Shown here one piece after another: positions 23,065-28,232 of a stretch of DNA of 28,232 bases. Within the stretch, counting starts at the first letter, position 1; every line of letters starts with the position of its first letter. The stretch spans positions 3,309 to 31,540 of the forward strand of contig DAOJ01000093.1 in assembly GCA_002502365.1 (NCBI GenBank), given 5' to 3'. Below the pieces are notes generated by a model. That model did no database searches and was not told the DNA's origin. It saw only the letters and a program-made list of their open reading frames with translations. This DNA is from Euryarchaeota archaeon UBA106 (lineage in GTDB: Archaea; Thermoplasmatota; Poseidoniia; Poseidoniales; Thalassarchaeaceae). A program made the translations under genes and the position numbers.

Positions 23065-23922
23065 TTATTCAGCCCCAATGAACTCAATAGCATCTGTATC
23101 TAGATTCGGGTCTATCATGCCAATTTTTTGCCCTTCTGAAAGAAACAATCTAACAGCCTTTCTCCCTGATTCGCCATAATCTAAGGTTCGTTCGTTGACA
23201 TACATTTGTACAAATTCTCTATTGGTATCATCATCTATCCCACGACCCCACTTCTTTGCAAATTCTAAGGCTAATTCTGGGTTTTCTATGGAGTGTTTGA
23301 TTGATTGCTTAACATCATCAGACAAAATTTTGCATAAATCCTCTCCAAGATCACGTCGTACAACATTGCCTCCCAATGGTAAGGGCAACCCTGTCTTTTC
23401 GTTCCACCATACGCCTAAATCCTGAATCAAATAAACACCTTCATCTTTCCATGTAAGTTGTCCTTCATGGATAATGAGACCCACATCATACTTGCCTTCA
23501 ACAACGGCAGGAAGAATCTCGTCGAATGGAACAACCTCAACGTTGACTTCTCCCCATGCCAATCTTAGTGCTAAGTATGCGGATGTGTCAAGACCTGGTA
23601 TTGCTATGGTTTTGGATTTAGCTTCATCTTTGGTAAATTCCTGATTTGCAATCAACATTGGGCCATATCCTTCTCCCATAGAGGCGCCACAATTCATTAA
23701 GGCATAATTTTCTATGATTTTTGGAAAAGAATGAATACTAACAGCTGAAATTTCGTATTCTTGTTTCAATGCTTTTTCGTTCAATGTCTGAATATCTAAC
23801 AACACATGCTCGTATTCCCTTCCGGAAGTGTCGAATACACCTGTAGTAAGAGCATAGAACATGAATGCATCATCAGGGTCCGGTGAATGACCAATACGAA
23901 TATGCAGTGAATCTGTGTCCAT
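23065..23922 (-). CDS. mqnD: MqnD-type 1,4-dihydroxy-6-naphthoate synthase
   Basis: This 285-residue protein has MqnD-family features: HIRIGHSPDPDDAFMFYAL at the start, a central VSIHSFPKI, SMGEGYGPMLIA, KTIAIPGLDTSAYLALRL, VVEGKYDVGLIIHEGQLTW and LGVWWNEKTGLPLPLGGNVV. MqnD cleaves cyclic dehypoxanthine futalosine to 1,4-dihydroxy-6-naphthoate in the menaquinone route. With mqnA and mqnE nearby the assignment is well supported, though related binding-protein-fold families exist. A TTG at 23967 would add 15 atypical residues, so ATG 23922 is preferred. The DOHH-like gene begins at the base after its stop codon (TAAATG), so they share a transcript. Confidence 0.85.
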   Translation of the reverse strand: MDTDSLHIRIGHSPDPDDAFMFYALTTGVFDTSGREYEHVLLDIQTLNEKALKQEYEISAVSIHSFPKIIENYALMNCGASMGEGYGPMLIANQEFTKDEAKSKTIAIPGLDTSAYLALRLAWGEVNVEVVPFDEILPAVVEGKYDVGLIIHEGQLTWKDEGVYLIQDLGVWWNEKTGLPLPLGGNVVRRDLGEDLCKILSDDVKQSIKHSIENPELALEFAKKWGRGIDDDTNREFVQMYVNERTLDYGESGRKAVRLFLSEGQKIGMIDPNLDTDAIEFIGAE

Positions 23923-24014
23923 GTGGGTCCCGTCGTAAACTAGTAAAAAACCGCTTGTATTATTCAATCAGAACTAAGGCAAGTATCAAGAAGCAATTAC
24001 TAGCGCCCATAACC

Positions 24015-24209
24015 ATGCCAGACCCCTCCAAACTATCAACGGCTACTGGACAATTAGGCCCTGTTTGCGCAGTCACAGGTAAAGCATTGACATTCGGGGA
24101 AGCAATCGTATTAGACGGCGATTATCTTTGCATAGAGGCATACATAGAGAAAACCGGCGCATCTCCATCGACTGAGGGTAAAGAAGTCGGTGATTTGGAT
24201 CTAGACTGA
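24015..24209 (+). CDS. Conserved-looking 64-residue protein of unknown function
   Basis: This small acidic protein starts MPDPSKLSTATG and has two cysteines, C18 (VCAVTGK) and C39 (DGDYLCIEAYIE), with a beta-rich centre. The VCAVTGKALTFGEAIVLDGDYLC layout recalls half of a treble-clef or LIM-type metal site, but two cysteines are not enough to claim zinc binding. ATG 24015 was chosen over an upstream in-frame ATG at 23865 because the longer version would run through the divergent mqnD start. It lies upstream of priS on the same strand, 60 bases away. Codon use looks like that of its neighbours, but the short length keeps confidence modest. Confidence 0.5.
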   Translation: MPDPSKLSTATGQLGPVCAVTGKALTFGEAIVLDGDYLCIEAYIEKTGASPSTEGKEVGDLDLD

Positions 24210-24269
24210 TTGATTGTTCAGACCCTTTCATTACGTTGTATTCATCAGCCTCCTCCGTTTCCTTGACTT

Positions 24270-25463
24270 GTGTCTGAGGGTTGGAGTAGGTTCGCCTTGA
24301 GATTCTCAAGGTATTACAACTCTCTGAATCCTAATGATGTATGGACACCTCCTCGTTTACGTAACCGTGAATGGATGTTTATACAATGGGGTGATAAACC
24401 AGTAGATAGACACAGAGCATTTAGCACCGAAGAATCACTGTTAGCCTATTTACAACAAAGAGGCCCTCATTCTTGCTTTCACAGTACTGCCTACTACAAA
24501 CACCCACTAGAAAGGAAAATGGCAGACAAAAACTGGTTGGGGGCAGATTTGATTTTTGACTTAGACGGAGATCACTTACCTGGCGTATCTGATGCTGACT
24601 TCCCAGCCATGATCAATCTTATTCAAGAACAAGCTTGGAGTCTATGGAATGATTTTCTAGAACCAGAATTTGGAATGCGGAGACAATTTGCACAATTCAC
24701 ATTCTCGGGACATAGAGGATTCCACATTCACGTTAGAGACCCTTTGATGATGGGCCTAGATTCTAATGCCAGGAGGGAAATTGTTTCCTACATCCGTGGA
24801 GAAGGTTTGGAAGTGGGAGGTATTCTAGCCGGAGGAAATAGTGGCTGGAGGGATAGAATGGATATTGGTATGCAAAGTGTCCTGTCTAAATTATCTACTA
24901 TCGGAAATAAAGAAACTGATTCTAGAAAATATATCGATGAATTTAATGATTTATTGAATTCTAATACATCAAGCCGTAATGTAAGTAGAAATCGTATATC
25001 TCGTTTGGCTGAATCTACTCTTATGGAGGATAGACTAGCAAGGTTGTCCACAGACCATAATTTGGCAGTATTTGGGAAGGATACAGAAATATTTTGGGAA
25101 TTGGTGAAGTTGGATAAATCAGTGGTATTAGGCACCGCTGGTGAAACTGATGAAAATGTCACAGTTGATGTAAAACGGGTAATTAGACATCTTGGAAGCT
25201 TACATGGCAAATGTGGATTAAGAGTAACAGAAATTCCATTTGAAAGGTTGGATCCAGATGGTTCGAATGCTTTTGATCCATTAACAGAATCGATAGTCTT
25301 CAGTCAGGACGAACAATCCACGGTTGAATTCCTAATTGATGATGTAACAGCAAGCCTAGGGGGTCATGAAATATCTGGTTCAACCGGCGAGAAATATGAG
25401 GTTTCTGAAGCACTTGCTATCTTTTTATGTTTAAAGGGCTGGGCAAAAAGGATAGCTCCCTGA
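24270..25463 (+). CDS. priS: DNA primase small (catalytic) subunit PriS
   Basis: This 397-residue archaeo-eukaryotic primase has the three catalytic motifs: LIFDLDGDH with D97 and D99, SGHRGFHIHV (146-155), and DVKRVIRHLGSLHGKCGLR with D300. PriS makes RNA or DNA primers for replication together with PriL, which is not in this window. I do not see the zinc knuckle (CxxC pairs) present in many archaeal PriS proteins. The start is GTG 24270 (MSEGWSRFALRFSRYYNS), whose FxxxYY pattern fits the family N-terminus. No GGTGA site precedes it. A proline-rich protein gene follows after 76 bases on the same strand. Confidence 0.94.
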   Translation: MSEGWSRFALRFSRYYNSLNPNDVWTPPRLRNREWMFIQWGDKPVDRHRAFSTEESLLAYLQQRGPHSCFHSTAYYKHPLERKMADKNWLGADLIFDLDGDHLPGVSDADFPAMINLIQEQAWSLWNDFLEPEFGMRRQFAQFTFSGHRGFHIHVRDPLMMGLDSNARREIVSYIRGEGLEVGGILAGGNSGWRDRMDIGMQSVLSKLSTIGNKETDSRKYIDEFNDLLNSNTSSRNVSRNRISRLAESTLMEDRLARLSTDHNLAVFGKDTEIFWELVKLDKSVVLGTAGETDENVTVDVKRVIRHLGSLHGKCGLRVTEIPFERLDPDGSNAFDPLTESIVFSQDEQSTVEFLIDDVTASLGGHEISGSTGEKYEVSEALAIFLCLKGWAKRIAP

Positions 25464-25539
25464 GTCATAACTTTCTCACTCGTAGTTGGAGAATATTGAA
25501 TAGTAGGTTCATTTTACCTGTGTTCACCGGGGTGTAACC

Positions 25540-26406
25540 TTGTCTGACGTCGATGAAGAAAACAAGGATGAACTCCCGCTCCCACCACCACCTCCTGGGC
25601 TACCAATCCCACCGCCCATATCAGCCCCTAATGATGGAGATTCTAGCGAAAATGGTCTTCCAGCACCTCCCCCGCCACCGGGTATCGATATTCCTAGTGA
25701 GCCTTCTGTAGAGTCCGAACCAGCAGCAATAGTAGAACCTGATGAATCAGATGATTTCCAAAGTGCATGGCAAAAACGTAAGATGGAAAATCCTGCATTA
25801 TCTGCCGATAAACGTGACCAAATGTATGGTCACATAGATAGAATCGCTACCGGAGAGGTAGGAACCTTATTGGATAGGTTTTCTGATAGATTTGGTTCCG
25901 AATTAGACAGAGAAATTATCGTATTGAGGAAAAAGCAGCAAAAGGAAATGCGTGACATTAAACCAACTGTTGAACTTATTTCAGCACCAGAATCCGATGA
26001 AGAAGAGATTCCACAGGCTAAGCCAGTCGCGAAAGCAAAACCCGTTGCTAAAGCTAAGGCTGTGGCAAAATCCACTCCTGAAACGGAAGATACTTCAGAA
26101 GACCAGCAATCTATTGAAGAAGATATACCTAGTCAAGATCTATTCCCTGAATTCTTTTCAATAGTTAACGATCTATTAGGTAACATGCCGGATGAATTCG
26201 TTAACTCATTCATTCAGTCCGAAGACTTTACATTATTCCAGAAAGTAGGTGAAAATCCCGATACCGTCGATGAATCTACTCGAAAAGAATTCTTCGGCAT
26301 GATAAACAGGGTTCTAGGGGACTTGCCGGACGACAAGATAAATGAGTTCGTGCAATCAGAGGGATTCAGTTTGTTCCAACAGATGGGTCAGGTATACTCG
26401 GATTAG
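25540..26406 (+). CDS. Proline-rich protein with a duplicated C-terminal module
   Basis: This 288-residue acidic protein has two proline runs at the N-terminus (PLPPPPPG near 13-20 and PAPPPPPG near 41-48), a helical centre (about 70-145), a low-complexity KPVAKAKPVAKAKAVAK stretch near 160-180, and two copies of a roughly 40-residue module at 202-241 and 248-288. Both modules follow FF..(I/V)N..LG..PD..(V/I)..F(V/I)QSE.F.LFQ. The function is unknown. The proline segments suggest a flexible extended domain that binds partners. The start is TTG 25540 with GGGGTG upstream. The next gene shares the K/A/P-rich character and begins 21 bases later, so they probably act together. Confidence 0.75.
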   Translation: MSDVDEENKDELPLPPPPPGLPIPPPISAPNDGDSSENGLPAPPPPPGIDIPSEPSVESEPAAIVEPDESDDFQSAWQKRKMENPALSADKRDQMYGHIDRIATGEVGTLLDRFSDRFGSELDREIIVLRKKQQKEMRDIKPTVELISAPESDEEEIPQAKPVAKAKPVAKAKAVAKSTPETEDTSEDQQSIEEDIPSQDLFPEFFSIVNDLLGNMPDEFVNSFIQSEDFTLFQKVGENPDTVDESTRKEFFGMINRVLGDLPDDKINEFVQSEGFSLFQQMGQVYSD

Positions 26407-26427
26407 AACAGGTATGGAGATGGTATT

Positions 26428-27228
26428 TTGGGATTATTAGAAAAAGCCGGAAATGTTGAGGTTGAAAATAAACCACCTGAAACAAAAGTCGTTAAACCGG
26501 CTAAAGCAGTTGCCAAGGCTAAACCGGCCAAAGCGGCAAAACCAAAACCAGCTAAAGCAAAAGCGCCAGCAAAAGCAAAGAAACCTAAACCTGTAAAAGA
26601 GAAGAAACCTCGGGCTCCTAGAGTCAAAAAGGAACTTCCTGATGGCTTTGAAAGGGCAACAACAGGACAAAAATTTGTTAGAAGGTTTTTCGATTTTATA
26701 ATCAGTTATGGTTGGACCATACCACTACTCGCGGTTTCAGCTTGGGGTGCGAACATTAATCCAACCATTTTCGTAATACTAGGTATAGCTCTAATTTGTT
26801 TCAATCTGGGTTTCATGCCGACTTATGCTCGTAAGCGTACAGTTGGTAATTGGGTTAGCAGAACTCAATACGTAAACAGTAGAGGGGAACCACCATTTGC
26901 TATCTTCCTAACTATCAAAGGATTAACATTCCCATTGGTTATCATTGGTATAATCACAATTTTTACTTTAACGAGTGAAATTCCACCCACCACAACAGGG
27001 AAGATTTTCTCGGCCGTCGGTGTTTTACTTTTGTTCCCTCCATTAATTGATTACATTATGTACAGGCTCCGAGGTGACTTAGGGCTATGGGACACAGTAT
27101 TCGGTGGTGTTTGGTTAGTTAGAACTACTAAGTCGACTAATGCCAAGGGATGGCTTAAGCGACTAGAAAGCGTAAGTGATTGGACTGAGTCTAAAGGATT
27201 CCTTGATGAGCAAGAAAGTTCAGAATGA
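26428..27228 (+). CDS. RDD-like membrane protein with Lys/Ala/Pro-rich N-terminal tail
   Basis: In this 266-residue protein, residues 10-72 are a highly basic low-complexity tail rich in K, A and P, similar to histone H1 tails or membrane-anchored nucleic acid binders. Residues 80-250 hold about four membrane segments, with FVRRFFDFIISYGW, ARKRTVGNWVSRTQYVNSRG and DTVFGGVWLVRT, an arrangement like RDD-family membrane proteins. The transported substrate, if any, is unknown. The tail could bind DNA, RNA or acidic proteins such as the product of the preceding gene; that is inference. The start is TTG 26428; nearby ATGs are out of frame. Base composition of the tail is skewed by the repeat, not necessarily by transfer. 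Confidence 0.7.
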   Translation: MGLLEKAGNVEVENKPPETKVVKPAKAVAKAKPAKAAKPKPAKAKAPAKAKKPKPVKEKKPRAPRVKKELPDGFERATTGQKFVRRFFDFIISYGWTIPLLAVSAWGANINPTIFVILGIALICFNLGFMPTYARKRTVGNWVSRTQYVNSRGEPPFAIFLTIKGLTFPLVIIGIITIFTLTSEIPPTTTGKIFSAVGVLLLFPPLIDYIMYRLRGDLGLWDTVFGGVWLVRTTKSTNAKGWLKRLESVSDWTESKGFLDEQESSE

Positions 27229-27245
27229 TCCTAACGTCTAGGGTT

Positions 27246-27284
27246 ATTTAGAATGCTTGTTCCAATAAGAAATACCTTCTAAAT
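27246..27284. terminator. Inverted repeat between convergent genes, possible terminator
   Basis: ATTTAGAA and TTCTAAAT, perfect 8-base arms 23 bases apart, lie between the RDD-like gene (+) and the CNNM gene (-). This is the largest convergent gap in the window, and a hairpin here could end both transcripts. The stem is AT-rich and weak, and no long T-run follows on either strand. Confidence 0.3.
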
Positions 27285-27293
27285 GAGAGATTA

Positions 27294-28232
27294 CTATTCT
27301 TCACTATCGTTATTACGCATCATAGCCAGTTCTCGAAGGTCTTCAGTAGCCGCTCCTTCTTCGATAGCATCTTGGTCTTCTTCATCGACTATCTCTACAC
27401 CAAGTAAGGTCTCAATAACGTCTTCCATAGTAACCAAACCTACAGTTCCTCCGAAGTCATCTCGAACGATCATAATTTGTGATTTGTTTTCCAACAGGAT
27501 ATCTAACGCCTTATCGACAGAATCATCGTATCTGCAAGTTACAGCTTCTCGGGAAATATCCGCCATCGTAGTATCAAAATCATCCGCGGCGGCACTTCTA
27601 AGAATCTCACTACGTAATACCAATCCAGTAACGTTGTCTATGTCTCCATCCACAACTGGCATTCTTCCGTATATCATAATGGGAATCCTATCCATAACTT
27701 CCCTGACTGTTTCTGTTGCTGATACGTGAACTACTACAACTCTTGGAGTCATAATTTTTTGAACTTCTAAATCTCTTAACTTTAGCAAGTTTTGAATTAC
27801 TGCCTCTTCATCTTCTTCGATGATATCCGATTCTTCTGCTATATCCGCAAGTACAGATAACTCATCTCTCGTCACTGTCTCGGTCTCTACTGCCGGTAGC
27901 ATTGCACGAATAATCTCAACTGGTCTTACAATTATCCATGACGAGATGATCAAAATTCTAAGCATATATCCGGATGAAACTGTAAGTTTTCGCCAATATA
28001 ATGTACCAACGGTTTTGGGTAAAATCTCAGAAAATAACAACACACCTAATGTTAGAATTGCAGAAGCAACTCCGTGAATCAAGTCATAATCAGTATCATC
28101 CGCGTAAATTCTAGCGATCTGACTACCTACCCCTAGTGCTCCAACTGTGTGAGCTATTGTGTTTAGAGTGAGGATAGCCGTAAGCGGTTTTTCTGGGTCG
28201 TCTTTGTATCCTATCCATAGTTTACTGCTTTT
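27294..28232 (-). CDS. CNNM/CorC-type transporter with CBS pair (partial)
   Basis: The reading frame is open to the right edge (312 residues seen; the N-terminus is missing). The part upstream of residue 50 in this fragment reads LTAILTLNTIAHTVGALGVG and, further on, LTLGVLLFSEILPKT, the membrane (DUF21) domain of CNNM/CorC/TlyC proteins. An acidic linker and a CBS pair follow: EVQKIMTPRVVVVHVSATET, GRMPVVDGDIDNVTGLVLRS, and FGGTVGLVTMEDVIETLLGVEI. CNNM proteins export magnesium or related cations and sense ATP through the CBS pair. The C-terminal CorC_HlyC domain of many relatives is absent; the chain ends shortly after the CBS pair with an acidic tail. Confidence 0.88.
   Translation of the reverse strand, partial: KSSKLWIGYKDDPEKPLTAILTLNTIAHTVGALGVGSQIARIYADDTDYDLIHGVASAILTLGVLLFSEILPKTVGTLYWRKLTVSSGYMLRILIISSWIIVRPVEIIRAMLPAVETETVTRDELSVLADIAEESDIIEEDEEAVIQNLLKLRDLEVQKIMTPRVVVVHVSATETVREVMDRIPIMIYGRMPVVDGDIDNVTGLVLRSEILRSAAADDFDTTMADISREAVTCRYDDSVDKALDILLENKSQIMIVRDDFGGTVGLVTMEDVIETLLGVEIVDEEDQDAIEEGAATEDLRELAMMRNNDSEE

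Noticed and set aside
26020..26600. GCTAAAGC/GCAAAAC-like short repeats that look like a repeat array.
   Set aside because: The spacing follows codons for K/A/P repeats in two genes; there are no unique spacers, so this is not a CRISPR array.
26403..26670. Minus-strand open frames rich in F, A, L and G or in F, C and R opposite the Lys/Ala/Pro tail.
   Set aside because: They arise from the low-complexity repeat read in reverse; no start signal or independent composition.

Overview
This window looks like part of the chromosome of an uncultivated, streamlined, euryarchaeal-type archaeon. The gene set is clearly archaeal: exosome subunits Rrp41/Rrp42, ribosomal protein eL43, prefoldin beta, uS12, uS7, EF-2 with the diphthamide site, the primase small subunit, isopentenyl phosphate kinase and archaeal/eukaryal-type prolyl-tRNA synthetase. 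Futalosine-pathway menaquinone genes, a bacterial-style thiolase and the very tight packing fit marine planktonic lineages such as Marine Group II (Poseidoniales) or their relatives. That placement is inference; there is no rRNA gene here to settle it. I see no mobile element, CRISPR array, tRNA or rRNA, and no gene-free stretch over 300 bases.

Layout. Positions 1-3714 (+) hold one long operon: rrp41 (partial), rrp42, eL43, a probable KEOPS Pcc1 subunit, prefoldin beta, a DHH phosphoesterase and a helical-repeat protein, mostly overlapping or nearly touching. From 3678 to 6339 (-) come a Nudix hydrolase, a TPR protein and a UbiD-family decarboxylase. From 6470 to 9831 (+) lies a shortened str operon (uS12, uS7, EF-2). 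From 9832 to 12379 (-) is an isoprenoid pair: isopentenyl phosphate kinase followed by a single protein fusing type 1 IPP isomerase to geranylgeranyl diphosphate synthase. Positions 12489-18643 carry a zinc-ribbon protein, KptA, a thiolase, a membrane protein with a zinc ribbon, CoaBC, ProRS and a small membrane protein. A split transketolase occupies 18702-20464 (-). The menaquinone genes mqnE and mqnA (+) and mqnD (-) lie between 20550 and 23922, with a deoxyhypusine hydroxylase-like HEAT protein next to mqnD. The rest holds a 64-residue protein, priS, two low-complexity/membrane proteins, and a CNNM/CBS transporter cut by the right edge.

How the genes fit together. IPK, IPP isomerase and GGPP synthase are consecutive steps to archaeal lipid precursors, and the UbiD homologue is a candidate for the preceding decarboxylation of the archaeal mevalonate route. 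MqnA, MqnE and MqnD are three steps of the futalosine menaquinone pathway, which suggests a menaquinone-based respiratory chain. The rest is mostly RNA processing, translation, replication and cofactor housekeeping.

The most striking item is the 159-residue protein at 22585-23064. It resembles one half of eukaryotic deoxyhypusine hydroxylase, with two His-Glu dyads 33 residues apart and the linker motif that in the eukaryotic enzyme joins its two halves. Other points are the IDI-GGPPS fusion, a probable CTG start codon for uS12, a hairpin that would bury the transketolase start codon, and a perfect palindrome upstream of EF-2.
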